64,000 bases of DNA from DAOSXA01 sp964526835 (GTDB lineage: Bacteria; Zixibacteria; MSB-5A5; GN15; FEB-12), in NCBI GenBank assembly GCA_964526835.1, contig CAZGMK010000002.1:124001-188000 (forward strand). The letters run 5' to 3'. Positions 26,011-34,875 of this stretch are shown piece by piece. Within the stretch, counting starts at the first letter, position 1, and the number at the start of each line of letters is the position of its first letter. The notes beneath the pieces are model-generated. The model saw only the letters and a list, made by a program, of their open reading frames with translations, did not search any database and was not told where the DNA came from. The translations under genes and the position numbers were made by a program.

Positions 26011-26835
26011 CTACCTCTTGGGCTTCTTGTCCGACAAGTGCGAGGAGGCTTCCTCCAAGAATTTGCGTTCGGCGCGGGTGAGATTCTCGAAGCCAACCTC
26101 GTTGATCTTGTCCAGAAGCTCGTCGACCCGCTTCATTACATCCTCGGCCTTCTGCCGGTTTTTCTGAAGCTTAGCTTCCTGCCGCTTTACGCGCAACTCT
26201 TTAATCTTACGTCCGAAGTACACCCAACGCCAGTCCAGCCTGAGATAGGCAACGCCGAATAGAGCGCCCCCAAGATGCGCCCAATGAGCCACATTGGCGC
26301 CGCCGAACAGGAATCCCAGCAGCATCATGCCGGGCATGGCCCATTTCACCTTCACCGGGAACAGAAAGTAGATATACAGCATGCGGTTGGGAAACATGAT
26401 CCAATAGGCGGCGAGGACGCCGTAAATGGCCGCCGACGCGCCGATCATGGGGTAGGGCTGGTTATGGCTGGCCGCGAGTGTGAGCAGCGCTCCGGACAAC
26501 CCGGCGAGCAGATAGAAGCGCGCGAAACTCTTGCTGCCCCAGGTGAATTCGATCTCCGTTCCGAACATCCATAGCACGAACATGTTGAAGAAGATGTGAC
26601 CAATCCCGCCGTGCAGGAACATGTAGGTGAACATCTGATAGATCAGGTTCGGAAACTCGCTGAAGAACCGCGCGGGCGTGAGGCCCAGTATCGAGGTGAG
26701 AGGCTGATAAAGATACTGGAGGAAGAAGACGGCAACATTCAGAACGATGACATACTTGATGAACGGCGAGAGCGCCCCCGGCCCGAAACCGAAGCCCCGG
26801 GGGGGAGTCTGACGATATGGTGAAAAGCCTCGCAT
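26011..26835 (-). CDS. Rhomboid-family intramembrane serine protease
   Basis: 274 residues with six transmembrane helices and a charged C-terminal coiled segment (about residues 215-274) of the kind seen in FCB-type rhomboids. The oxyanion/structural motif HGGIGHIFFNMF (H80, N84), the catalytic serine S134 in IGASAAIYG and the catalytic histidine H187 in NVAHWAHLGG are present; the usual GASG is GASA here. Rhomboids cut transmembrane helices of substrate proteins within the membrane. The start MRGFSPYRQTPP is short of hydrophobic residues, giving a 25-residue cytoplasmic tail. The downstream receiver-domain gene begins 13 bases after this stop. Confidence 0.9.
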   Translation of the reverse strand: MRGFSPYRQTPPRGFGFGPGALSPFIKYVIVLNVAVFFLQYLYQPLTSILGLTPARFFSEFPNLIYQMFTYMFLHGGIGHIFFNMFVLWMFGTEIEFTWGSKSFARFYLLAGLSGALLTLAASHNQPYPMIGASAAIYGVLAAYWIMFPNRMLYIYFLFPVKVKWAMPGMMLLGFLFGGANVAHWAHLGGALFGVAYLRLDWRWVYFGRKIKELRVKRQEAKLQKNRQKAEDVMKRVDELLDKINEVGFENLTRAERKFLEEASSHLSDKKPKR

Positions 26836-26968
26836 CTTCAGTACCTATCGGCAGTTTGAAGGCGGCAGTTAACCGGCTTCCCCGCAACTACTTGTCCTCG
26901 TCAGGCGGCTCCAGCGAGCAACCCCGAGGGCCCTTTCCTCCAACCTGGAGGTCATCGCCGACGGGGGC

Positions 26969-27064
26969 TCAGCCACCACCACCGAGCTTCGGCAAGACAT
27001 GGCGCATCAACACCAGCCACGCCGCAACGAAGATAACTACGAAAAGCAGATCTGTCCAGTTCAC
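26969..27064 (-). CDS. Small single-span membrane protein
   Basis: A 31-codon frame starting at GTG 27064 (MNWTDLLFVVIFVAAWLVLM then RHVLPKLGGGG) or at ATG 27073 for 34 codons. AAGGA sits nine bases before the GTG, which favours that start. It predicts one membrane helix with a positively charged, glycine-rich tail. It lies in the gap between rhomboid and trxA genes, same strand. No family recognised; support comes from the clean helix, stop and ribosome site only. Confidence 0.5.
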   Translation of the reverse strand: MNWTDLLFVVIFVAAWLVLMRHVLPKLGGGG

Positions 27065-27081
27065 GGCTGTCATTCCTTGCT

Positions 27082-27103
27082 GTCAGCAGCGGATGCTGCT
27101 GAC
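27082..27103. promoter_or_regulatory. Perfect hairpin just upstream of the small membrane protein gene
   Basis: GTCAGCAGC, loop GGAT, GCTGCTGAC: nine perfect base pairs. On the minus strand it ends eight bases before the ribosome site of the small gene and could block or modulate it, or end read-through from trxA. No T-run follows on the minus strand. Confidence 0.45.
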
Positions 27104-27184
27104 GTCATTACGTCCACTTGATTAGAGGCCCAGGTATGCAGGAAAGTTCCCTTACTCGATAGGTCAGGCACCCGCAACGACAAA

Positions 27185-27209
27185 GGCAGCGCCCCGGGGA
27201 GACGCTGCC
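27185..27209 (-). terminator. Probable terminator of trxA
   Basis: On the minus strand GGCAGCG pairs with CGCTGCC across an 11-base loop and is followed by TTTGT. It lies 32 bases beyond the trxA stop codon. The T-run is short, so strength is uncertain. Confidence 0.5.
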
Positions 27210-27240
27210 GAAGTCTTAACGACCGCCGTACTGATCGGAG

Positions 27241-27567
27241 TCAGGAGAGCACCTTGTCCAGACGGGAGGTCAACTGGTTCTTCGGTACCGCGCCCACGAT
27301 CTGGTCGACAACCTCGCCGTTCTTGAAGAAGAGCACCGACGGTATTGACATGATGTTGAAGCGGCCGGCGGTCTTGTTATTCGAGTCCACATCGAGCTTG
27401 GCCACCTTGACCTTGCCGTTGTACTCGGCCGCTATTTCCTCGAGAATCGGGGAAATCATCTTGCAGGGCCCACACCAGGTCGCCCAGAAATCGACTATGA
27501 CAGGGCCGTCGGCCTGCAGTACTTCTTGGTCGAAACTTGCGTCAGTCACTTCAACTGGCTTGCTCAT
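27241..27567 (-). CDS. trxA: Thioredoxin TrxA
   Basis: 108 residues with FWATWCGPCK (C32 and C35), the cis-proline in MSIPS and the family's normal length. ATG 27567 (MSKPVEVTDASF) is preceded by AGGAGG at ideal distance; the open frame extends seven codons upstream without purpose. Cytoplasmic dithiol reductant; a likely electron donor for the DsbD encoded 3 kb downstream on the same strand. Confidence 0.97.
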   Translation of the reverse strand: MSKPVEVTDASFDQEVLQADGPVIVDFWATWCGPCKMISPILEEIAAEYNGKVKVAKLDVDSNNKTAGRFNIMSIPSVLFFKNGEVVDQIVGAVPKNQLTSRLDKVLS

Positions 27568-27749
27568 AAACTGCCTCCTGTATTCCAATTGTCGTCATTC
27601 ATAACTATGATCACGCCAATAACACCCGGACGGCACCCTGGTTCCTGACATTCACTGGCGGCTGCGCCGCCTTCAGTTGCACAGCCCGGTTGCCTGATTA
27701 GATACAAAAACCATCGCCGCGATTCAAGGAAAACGACGACGCCCTCGTT

Positions 27750-30700
27750 TCAGCTCCTCTTTCGGGCGATCCTGGCCACGCCGTCCCCTGCCAGAGCCAG
27801 GCGGGCGAACGAGCGGACCTGCTCAGCGTAAGCCTCCAATCTCGTATCCTCACCAGAGTCACGCAGCCCTTCATAGCTTATGTTGAGCCATGGGATACCG
27901 CCCAGATCCTCGGCTACACCCTTGGACAGACCGGTGACTACAGTCCCGGGCATGCAGTTAAAGGGCATGGCGTTGACAATTCCCGAGGCTCCATCCTCGG
28001 ACATCTCTATGGCCTTGCCGATCGACAGCAGAGCCTCTCCCTTGCAGTCGCGCGGCAGATAGCGTATCGCCGAACTTAGAACCTGCTCCACCGGGCGCTC
28101 TTCCGGAAGCTCGATGTGACGGTGGAATGCCTTGGCCAGCTTATGCTCATGGCGGTGTTGCAGAGTAACCTGCAGTTGCCCGGCAATCATTCCGCGGAAA
28201 TCACGGGCCAGGAAGGAATCACGTCGATACTCGGCCGATGTGTACATCGGCCACTCGCTGAAGGTGGCCAAACGGACTTCGAGGTCCAGAGCCTCGAGCT
28301 TGGTAATCAGGTGGTTGTTGGAGAACCGGTTATTGCGCAAGTATATTTCGCCCACCAGGCCTACCAGGGGCTTTCGGCCCTCCATAACCGGAATGGCGGC
28401 GAAGTCACGGCCTGCCTGCCCGGCGAGATCCTCGAGAGACTCGTCCTTGATTATGGCGTGGCTGAGCCTGCTGAGGTAACTCAGATAGAGCTTCTCTGTC
28501 TGGCCGTTGTTGATCTCGTAGGGTCGAATCCGGTGCAGGCACTTGATGAGCAGATCGACGAATACCAATCCCTTCCAGGCCACCTTGCGAAAATCGGTTC
28601 CATCAAGACCGAACTCGGTGTATCCGGTCCCCGAACTTGGAGAGAACACGGGGACATCACGGTACCCCATTTCATCGAGAATCATCCGGTGATACTGGCT
28701 GTACAGGCCGAAACGACAGGGGCCGTCGGCGCCGGGCATGAAGAACACTCCACGGGAGCGATCGAAATCCTCTCGGTGAATGTACTTGATTACATCACCG
28801 GTGGTTATCTGGCAGGGGAAGCACTCCTTGCCGGAAGTGAACTTCTTGCCGAGCTCAAGAGTGGTCTCATCGGGCTCATCCATTACTTCGGCAGTCAGGC
28901 CGTAGCGTTCGAAGGCGGCTCGCAGGGCATACGCGTGGTCGCACATGTAAGGAATGTAGATCACCCGTTCGAACGGCTTGAATCGATCGTTTGTCAGACT
29001 GAACTCTGCCACCGGTGGCTTGTACTCGTAGAAACGAAGCGAGTCGATGAAGGCCTCGCAACGAGTGATAAGGCCGGCGTCGGCCGAGTGTTCATCGAGC
29101 TCGAGCTGCACATACGGCTTGCCGCTCATCTCGCGGCGGAAAAAGTGCGAAATAAATGAATCGGGACCGCAGCCAAACGAGGTTATGAACACAGCAAAGA
29201 GGTTCGGCTGCCGGCGAACCCATGAGGCCGCAGCCAGCAACCGGCGCCCGTAGCGCCAGTACATGTACGGGAACTCCTTCTCGCTGTCGTCGAGCTTGAA
29301 GAAATCGATCGGTATTGCCTTGAATCCGAGATTACGAATCTTGTCCGGGATTTCGAGGGAAAGCTTGGGATCGTAACCGTTGTAAGGCCGACTGACGACA
29401 ACAAGAGCCTTCTCATCGGGCTCAAGGCTGTCGAGAATCTCGCGGCCCTTGTCGTGCAGGGCCTGCTTGAACTTCGCATAGGCGCGGAGTCCGGCCTCGG
29501 TGGCCTTCTGCAGTTCGCGACGCCCCAGGCCGAATGGCTCCGCCAGCCGCCTCAGCGACTGACGAAGTTCTTCCTGATTGTAGCTGATATAGATCGGGGT
29601 GCTCACGAGCTGAACTCCGGCCTCATCGAAATCAAACCGTGTTCGAACGGACGAACCTATCGCCTGAACGTAAGGACAGATATATGAATCGTTGGAGTCA
29701 TCAGCGTTGTCGCCGGGAGCTTTGATGAGCGACGGCAGGAAGACATAGTCCACGTCTTTGCGCAGGAGGCTGGCCACGTGGCCGTAGACCAGCTTGATCG
29801 GATAGCAGGTCTCCGCAGCGAACAGCTCCAGGGCATCCTCGGTCACACGCCGGTTGGATCTGTCGGAGAAGACAACTTGAAAGCCCAGCGACTCGAAGAA
29901 AGCCAGCCAGAACGGCGTGTATTCGAAGAAATGCAGCGCCCGAGGGATACCGATGCGCCCTCTGGGTTTCTCCGGCTTAGGGTATCTGAGCCAGCGACGT
30001 TGCAGCAGGCGCTGGCGCACCTTGACATAATCGGGCGGGCGTTCGCCCCGTTGTCTTTCTGTTCCCACATCGTACTTCCCGCACCGCGAACCATAGTACA
30101 GCGGGTCCTCGCCCTCGAGGTCGACTCGATGGATCTCACACTGATTGGAGCAATCCTCGCAGGTAAAGGTCTCCACCGTGTATTGACGCTTGTAAAGATC
30201 CCAACCTCGAAAACGGGTCTCGGTGAAGTCAGCCTGAAGAGCAACTTCCCGGGCCAGGATGGCGGCGCCGATGGCTCCGGTAACATCGTGATGCGGAGGA
30301 ACCGTAATCGGTTTCCCTGTCATCTGCTCAAAGGCGGCTACTACCGCCTTGTTCCAGGCTACCCCGCCCTGGAAGAAGATATGGTCACCGATACGGCGGT
30401 CCCCTACGACCTTCGTCAAGTAGTTGCTGACAATGCTGTAGGCCAGTCCGGCGATCAGATCATCGCGCGACGCGCCGCTGCGTTGGTGCGCTACAAGATC
30501 GGATTCCATGAACACGGTGCAGCGTTCACCGCAGCCGACCGGGCATTCGGCCTTCAGGGCGCGCTCGCCGAACTCGTCCTGGATATTGATGTTGAGTTTT
30601 TCGGCCTGCTCCTGCAGGAATGACCCGGTGCCGGCGGCGCAGGCCTTGTTCATCTCAAAGTCGGTGACGGCCTGATTGTCGATGGCGATGTACTTGGAGT

Positions 30701-31970
30701 CCTGCCCACCGATCTCGAATATGGTATCCACCTTTGGGTCGATGTTGATGGCAGCCGTGGCCTGGGCCGTTATTTCATTGCGAACAATATCGGCACCGAC
30801 AAAATCCCCGGTCAAATAGCGGCCCGATCCGGTAGTTCCCACCGCCTTTACCCTCACCTTGCCACCTACTTCATCGCCGATCTCCGCCAGGCCGCGGCGA
30901 ATGGCTTCGATGGGGCGTCCGGAGGTCATCAGGTAACGTCTTGCGATGACCTGATCGTCGCCGTCGATCAGCACCAGGTTCGTCGAAAGCGACCCTACAT
31001 CGATACCAAGATAGACCTCGCGACCATCGATATCCTTCGGCGGTTCAGCCGTTGTAATCTCGTAGTGTTTGAGGTCGGGGTGGTCAAATTGCAGAGCCTG
31101 CCGAGTCGAGGGGGCTGGTCGGCGGTGCTTCAGATACCGGGTCACCGCATCGGGACCGAAGTGCTCAACTACCGCCGTATCTGACTGCGCCAGGAGGGCC
31201 GCACCGGCAGCCGAGAGGACATTGTAGTGCTCCGGGACGATCAAATCATCGTCGGCCAGTTCGAGAATCTCCCTGAACGCCCTCACCATTCCCGGGTTCG
31301 CGGCGACGCCGCCCTCGAAAGCTATAGGCTTGACAAAGCGCTTACCGCGGGCGATGGATCCTTTGAAGTTGCGGGCCACGGCAAAGCAGAGGCCGGCCAC
31401 AATATCGTAGTCGGGCGTGGCGACCTGCTGAAGATGGATCATATCGGACTTCGCAAAGACCGAACAGCGCCCCGCAATGCGTGGCGGCCGCTTCGACCTG
31501 AGCGCCAGTTGTCCGAATTCATTCTCAATGGATATACCCAGACGATTCGCCTGCTGATCAAGGAAGGACCCGGTTCCGGCAGCGCACTGGGCGTTCATGG
31601 CAAAATCGTTGACAAGGCGCTTGCGGCTGTCCAGGAGGAGCAGCTTGGAATCCTCTCCACCCATCTCGATCACCGTTCTGGCCTGAGGCGCCAGCTCGTA
31701 GTTACCCTCAGCCAGGGCGGCAATCTCACCGAAGAACTTACCCCCGAAAATCGCCTGCGCCGTCTTGCCGCCGATCCCGGTAGTTCCCAGCCATACCGGC
31801 CGCCCGGCCAGATGGGACAACCCGTCGCGGAGTATTCCCTCAAGCGTTTCGAAGGGACCGCCGCAAAAACGACGATAGATCGTGCGAGTGAGCTCTCCGT
31901 GCTCGAAGACAGCAAGCTTGACTGACACCGATCCAATGTCGATGCCTATGGCGGTTGTGACTTCCCTCAT
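27750..31970 (-). CDS. Acyl-CoA dehydratase activase fusion protein (BadF x2, DUF2229, HgdB-like)
   Basis: 1406 residues. Two tandem ASKHA/BadF ATPase domains occupy about residues 5-270 (GIDIGSVSVKLAVFE, MGGEDSKLL, CAAGTGSFLDQQ) and 315-590 (YLGIDVGSLSTNLVLIDGDD, GGQDSKYI, CAAGTGSFLQEQ). CSVFAKSD and ERCTVFMESD hold the second cysteine of each, in the pattern that binds a [4Fe-4S] cluster between subunits. A CEDCSNQCEIH knuckle follows, then a DUF2229 region (about 660-870) and a C-terminal region with CGPDSF, SGKECFPCQITTGD and PGADGPCRFG. Related proteins activate 2-hydroxyacyl-CoA dehydratases and benzoyl-CoA reductases by ATP-driven one-electron transfer, but the giant fusion has no established substrate. 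No separate dehydratase subunit gene is near. I use ATG 31970; a TTG at 31979 is also open. Monocistronic by context. Confidence 0.88.
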   Translation of the reverse strand: MREVTTAIGIDIGSVSVKLAVFEHGELTRTIYRRFCGGPFETLEGILRDGLSHLAGRPVWLGTTGIGGKTAQAIFGGKFFGEIAALAEGNYELAPQARTVIEMGGEDSKLLLLDSRKRLVNDFAMNAQCAAGTGSFLDQQANRLGISIENEFGQLALRSKRPPRIAGRCSVFAKSDMIHLQQVATPDYDIVAGLCFAVARNFKGSIARGKRFVKPIAFEGGVAANPGMVRAFREILELADDDLIVPEHYNVLSAAGAALLAQSDTAVVEHFGPDAVTRYLKHRRPAPSTRQALQFDHPDLKHYEITTAEPPKDIDGREVYLGIDVGSLSTNLVLIDGDDQVIARRYLMTSGRPIEAIRRGLAEIGDEVGGKVRVKAVGTTGSGRYLTGDFVGADIVRNEITAQATAAINIDPKVDTIFEIGGQDSKYIAIDNQAVTDFEMNKACAAGTGSFLQEQAEKLNINIQDEFGERALKAECPVGCGERCTVFMESDLVAHQRSGASRDDLIAGLAYSIVSNYLTKVVGDRRIGDHIFFQGGVAWNKAVVAAFEQMTGKPITVPPHHDVTGAIGAAILAREVALQADFTETRFRGWDLYKRQYTVETFTCEDCSNQCEIHRVDLEGEDPLYYGSRCGKYDVGTERQRGERPPDYVKVRQRLLQRRWLRYPKPEKPRGRIGIPRALHFFEYTPFWLAFFESLGFQVVFSDRSNRRVTEDALELFAAETCYPIKLVYGHVASLLRKDVDYVFLPSLIKAPGDNADDSNDSYICPYVQAIGSSVRTRFDFDEAGVQLVSTPIYISYNQEELRQSLRRLAEPFGLGRRELQKATEAGLRAYAKFKQALHDKGREILDSLEPDEKALVVVSRPYNGYDPKLSLEIPDKIRNLGFKAIPIDFFKLDDSEKEFPYMYWRYGRRLLAAASWVRRQPNLFAVFITSFGCGPDSFISHFFRREMSGKPYVQLELDEHSADAGLITRCEAFIDSLRFYEYKPPVAEFSLTNDRFKPFERVIYIPYMCDHAYALRAAFERYGLTAEVMDEPDETTLELGKKFTSGKECFPCQITTGDVIKYIHREDFDRSRGVFFMPGADGPCRFGLYSQYHRMILDEMGYRDVPVFSPSSGTGYTEFGLDGTDFRKVAWKGLVFVDLLIKCLHRIRPYEINNGQTEKLYLSYLSRLSHAIIKDESLEDLAGQAGRDFAAIPVMEGRKPLVGLVGEIYLRNNRFSNNHLITKLEALDLEVRLATFSEWPMYTSAEYRRDSFLARDFRGMIAGQLQVTLQHRHEHKLAKAFHRHIELPEERPVEQVLSSAIRYLPRDCKGEALLSIGKAIEMSEDGASGIVNAMPFNCMPGTVVTGLSKGVAEDLGGIPWLNISYEGLRDSGEDTRLEAYAEQVRSFARLALAGDGVARIARKRS

Positions 31971-32044
31971 GCTGCTCAATCAAATCCCGTGTTGCGTGTG
32001 GAGCAAGCGATTTTACTAAACATACGGCGGTTGTGCGAATACAT

Positions 32045-32072
32045 TTGTCTTTTCGTTTCGAGGGCCTATATT
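32045..32072 (+). promoter_or_regulatory. Putative sigma-70 promoter for dtd and the following run
   Basis: TTGTCT, 16-base spacer, TATATT. The expected start is near 32079, about 23 bases before the dtd ATG. It lies in the 131-base gap between the divergent activase gene and dtd. Confidence 0.5.
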
Positions 32073-32101
32073 GGCGCCTCGGAGCAAAAGGCGAAGATAT
32101 T

Positions 32102-32554
32102 ATGCGATTGGTTATACAGCGAGTGTCATCGGCTGAGGTCCGCATTGACGAAACACGCGGCAGCAGGATCGGACGCGGGCTGCTTGTGCTCTTCGCTACC
32201 CGCGAGGGAGATACAGAGGAGTCGTGCGGCTGGCTAGCGGATAAGGCGGTCAATCTTCGCATTTTTGATGACGATGCGGGCAAAATGAATCGATCTGCGC
32301 TCGATATCGGTGGCGAGATCATGGTGGTTTCACAGTTCACGCTCTACGCCGACACTCGCAAGGGCCGGCGTCCCAGCTACGGCCAAGCCCAGAAACCCGA
32401 ACAAGCGCAGCGGCTCTATAACCGCTTCGTAGAACTGGTTGCTGCCTCCGGTCTGAAAACCGAAACCGGCGTATTCGGCGCCAAAATGGATGTGAGGCTG
32501 ACCAATGACGGCCCGGTCACTATCATTGTCGACCATGACCAGCCCGAATGTTGA
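32102..32554 (+). CDS. dtd: D-aminoacyl-tRNA deacylase
   Basis: 150 residues beginning MRLVIQRVSSAEVRID, with the DTD signatures SQFTLYAD (about residue 78) and the cross-subunit NDGPVTIIVD (about 137; usually NxGPVT). It hydrolyses D-amino acids (and mischarged glycine) from tRNA. ATG 32102 has AAGGCGAAG upstream; the earlier part of the frame covers the promoter and is not coding. First gene of an eight-gene plus-strand run; its end overlaps maf by 20 bases. Confidence 0.95.
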   Translation: MRLVIQRVSSAEVRIDETRGSRIGRGLLVLFATREGDTEESCGWLADKAVNLRIFDDDAGKMNRSALDIGGEIMVVSQFTLYADTRKGRRPSYGQAQKPEQAQRLYNRFVELVAASGLKTETGVFGAKMDVRLTNDGPVTIIVDHDQPEC

Positions 32555-33134
32555 GCGGCTGGCCAGAAGATATGGACTCGTGTTGGCCTCCGGCTCCCCC
32601 CGTCGCGTAAAGCTGTTAAACGACATGGGGATCGAGTTTGTGCAGATAGCGCCTGAGATCGACGAGACCATCCGCAAGGGTGAGAATCCTTACAGCTATG
32701 CCGAACGCCTGGCCGCCGATAAGGCCAGGTCGATCTCGGAGAAGCATAGTGGCGCCGTCGTCATCGGATGCGACACAGCCGTAGTACTCGGCTCAGCGGT
32801 ATTAGACAAACCTTCCGGAAAAGAGGATGCTTTTCGCACTCTTACTACCTTGGCCGGCAAGAAGCATGTGGTCTGCACGGCGATTGCCCTGGTGCGTAAC
32901 GGGAGGATACTGGCCTCAGGAGTTGAGACGACAATCGTCCGGTTCAACAAAGTGAGCGAAGGCGAGATCCTTGAGTACATATCCACCGGGGAGCCAATGG
33001 ACAAGGCCGGGGCCTATGGTATTCAGGGCATGGGGGCGTTTTTAGTTGACTCTATCGAGGGGCCTTTGGATAATGTCATCGGCTTGCCGCGCAAGCTCTT
33101 AGACGGACTTTCAGCCGGTCTGCCCGAGGTCTGA
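32535..33134 (+). CDS. maf: Maf-family nucleoside triphosphate pyrophosphatase
   Basis: 199 residues. Maf motifs: VLASGSPRRVKLLNDMGIEF near the N-terminus, PEIDET (about residue 40), AADKARS, IGCDTAVVLG (about 78) and KAGAYGIQGMGAFLVDSIEG. These enzymes hydrolyse dTTP, UTP and modified nucleotides and are linked to septum control. ATG 32535 lies inside the dtd end, giving a 20-base overlap. Confidence 0.94.
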   Translation: MTSPNVERLARRYGLVLASGSPRRVKLLNDMGIEFVQIAPEIDETIRKGENPYSYAERLAADKARSISEKHSGAVVIGCDTAVVLGSAVLDKPSGKEDAFRTLTTLAGKKHVVCTAIALVRNGRILASGVETTIVRFNKVSEGEILEYISTGEPMDKAGAYGIQGMGAFLVDSIEGPLDNVIGLPRKLLDGLSAGLPEV

Positions 33135-33162
33135 GCGGCCCGGACTGGCATTGATACAACAT

Positions 33163-34284
33163 ATGGAAGAATGGCACCAGAAAATAGGGCACCTGCTGGC
33201 GCTTGAGCGCCAACGGCGCAGCATAGAAGTAGATGAGGTCGCAGCCGACCTCAAAATCACGGTCGAACATCTCGTCAGCATCGAAGTGGGCGACCCCAAG
33301 GCCCTGCCCTCGCCCTTGTATTTCGACCTGTTTGCGAAGTCATACGCGGAGTATCTGGGAATTGACTATGCTGCAACAGTACGAGCTATCAGAGAACAGC
33401 TCGAAGAGATCGAACAGCCGGATCCGGACAAGAAGAGTGCTCGAACCGACGAACGCAAGCACGCCCATGCCGGTAAGCAGAAGTCACGCAAGAGCACGCC
33501 GAAAGAGGACGGGGAGAGCGAGTCGAATCGCAATGCGGCCCTTCGCAAGCTGGCTTGGATTGTCGGCGGAGCGATTGCGCTGCTGCTGATATTCCTGGTG
33601 ATAAACGCGCTGTGGCTGAACCCGGGCAATCCGGACAGCGGCCTTGCGCAGCCGGAGGATGAGATCGCAACCCAGGTTGAGGTCCCGGCCGAAGTAGCTC
33701 CCGGCGGAGCAGCGTCAATCGAATGGCGACTGCCACCGCAGGGGCCACCGGCGCCCCTGGTAGTCAGACTGCAGGCTCGACAGAGAAGCTGGACCGAGAT
33801 ACTGACCGACGGTGATACCGCCTGGCAAGGTAATCTCAATCCGGGCTCCTGGGTTGAAGAGACGGCACAGTATCGCACGGAGATCTCGGTCGGCGTGCCC
33901 GAGCAGGTGGACGTGACCATAAACGGCGACACGGTCGATCTGCGAAACGCCAAGAGACGCATCTACATGGAGGATGTCAATCAACTCAACCTGGTTGATG
34001 TGCTGGCCGGAAAGCGTCCGTTCGAGACATCCAATATCGAGATCACAACCGCCGAGGCCCTGCAGGCGGCTCAGCAGATACCGGCGTCGGCTTCGAGTCA
34101 GAAGTCGGCATCCAGACAACCCGGCGAGCCGGCGAGCCAGTCCTCGGAGCCTTCGGTTACACCGGGTCGGACCGAGGAAAACAGTGTCTCGCCCGTTCGC
34201 GACACGACAGAACTGCTGGAACCTGCCGATACCATGGATCCGGCGAGATTGACCGGAGACACAACCGAGCAGGAGGGGGAGTAA
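33163..34284 (+). CDS. RodZ-like helix-turn-helix membrane protein
   Basis: 373 residues. An N-terminal HTH_25 domain (IGHLLALERQRRSIEVDEVA, then LPSPLYFDLFAKSYAEYLGI) as in RodZ, a charged linker, one membrane helix at about residues 133-155 (LAWIVGGAIALLLIFLVINA), and a periplasmic DUF4115-like domain (about 205-290, with VRLQARQRSWTEILTDGDTA). The last 80 residues are Ser/Thr/Pro-rich. RodZ links MreB to the membrane in rod-shaped cells; whether this protein does so here is inferred only from domain order. Start ATG 33163 (MEEWHQK) is preferred to TTG 33151. It sits between maf and the glycosyltransferase-like gene, close to genes for division and segregation. Confidence 0.85.
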   Translation: MEEWHQKIGHLLALERQRRSIEVDEVAADLKITVEHLVSIEVGDPKALPSPLYFDLFAKSYAEYLGIDYAATVRAIREQLEEIEQPDPDKKSARTDERKHAHAGKQKSRKSTPKEDGESESNRNAALRKLAWIVGGAIALLLIFLVINALWLNPGNPDSGLAQPEDEIATQVEVPAEVAPGGAASIEWRLPPQGPPAPLVVRLQARQRSWTEILTDGDTAWQGNLNPGSWVEETAQYRTEISVGVPEQVDVTINGDTVDLRNAKRRIYMEDVNQLNLVDVLAGKRPFETSNIEITTAEALQAAQQIPASASSQKSASRQPGEPASQSSEPSVTPGRTEENSVSPVRDTTELLEPADTMDPARLTGDTTEQEGE

Positions 34285-34286
34285 GA

Positions 34287-34859
34287 GTGGGGCTGCGGTC
34301 ATTTGTCGGTGAGATAAAACTCAACCGTCTCAAGAAACGCCTCGAATCTCAGCCTCTTGAATTTCCCGGCGCGCTGGCTCGCCCCAAGCATATCCTGGTT
34401 TGTCTGCCCGAAGGCCTCAGGGAGCTCACTCTGCTGAAGCAGTTTCTGCCGCAGATACAGGAGACCTTTCACAATGCTAAGATAACCCTGTTGGCGCTGC
34501 CCGGAGTGCGAGTTCACGACATCTATCCCCGTAAGGGCTTTCAGATTCTCTCTCCGGCGGAGAATCAGCAGACCTGGTCGGGTTTGCCGAGAAAGGACTA
34601 TGTCGCCCTGCTGAAGAAGCAGCAGATCGATCTGGTTCTGGACATGAACCTGGGTGCATCGCGGTTTACGCGGGGAGTGCTTCTGCATCTTCCCGGCGCG
34701 GTTCGGGTCGGACGCGGCAATCACCTGGGACGGCCGTATTACAATCTTGAGATCAAGACGAAGTACCTGCGCGACGAGCATAACATATACCGCTCCATAC
34801 TGACCATGGTGCAGCGCCTGCGTCAGTCGGCCCTCGGGACGACACCGACGACCAATTGA
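34287..34859 (+). CDS. Short glycosyltransferase family 9-like protein
   Basis: 190 residues starting at GTG 34287 with GGAGGGGGAG upstream. RPKHILVCLPEGLRELTLLK, FLPQIQETFHNAKITLLALP and IDLVLDMNLGASRFTRGVLL follow the N-terminal Rossmann half of ADP-heptose:LPS heptosyltransferases. The C-terminal nucleotide-sugar-binding half is missing, so this is either a half-length relative or a non-catalytic protein. It begins two bases after the RodZ-like stop and ends 16 bases before smc. Confidence 0.6.
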   Translation: MGLRSFVGEIKLNRLKKRLESQPLEFPGALARPKHILVCLPEGLRELTLLKQFLPQIQETFHNAKITLLALPGVRVHDIYPRKGFQILSPAENQQTWSGLPRKDYVALLKKQQIDLVLDMNLGASRFTRGVLLHLPGAVRVGRGNHLGRPYYNLEIKTKYLRDEHNIYRSILTMVQRLRQSALGTTPTTN

Positions 34860-34875
34860 GTTTCATGGAGGAACC

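Noticed and set aside
28116..29159. Plus-strand 347-codon frame
   Set aside because: Antisense to the activase fusion gene, which has clear domain motifs throughout.
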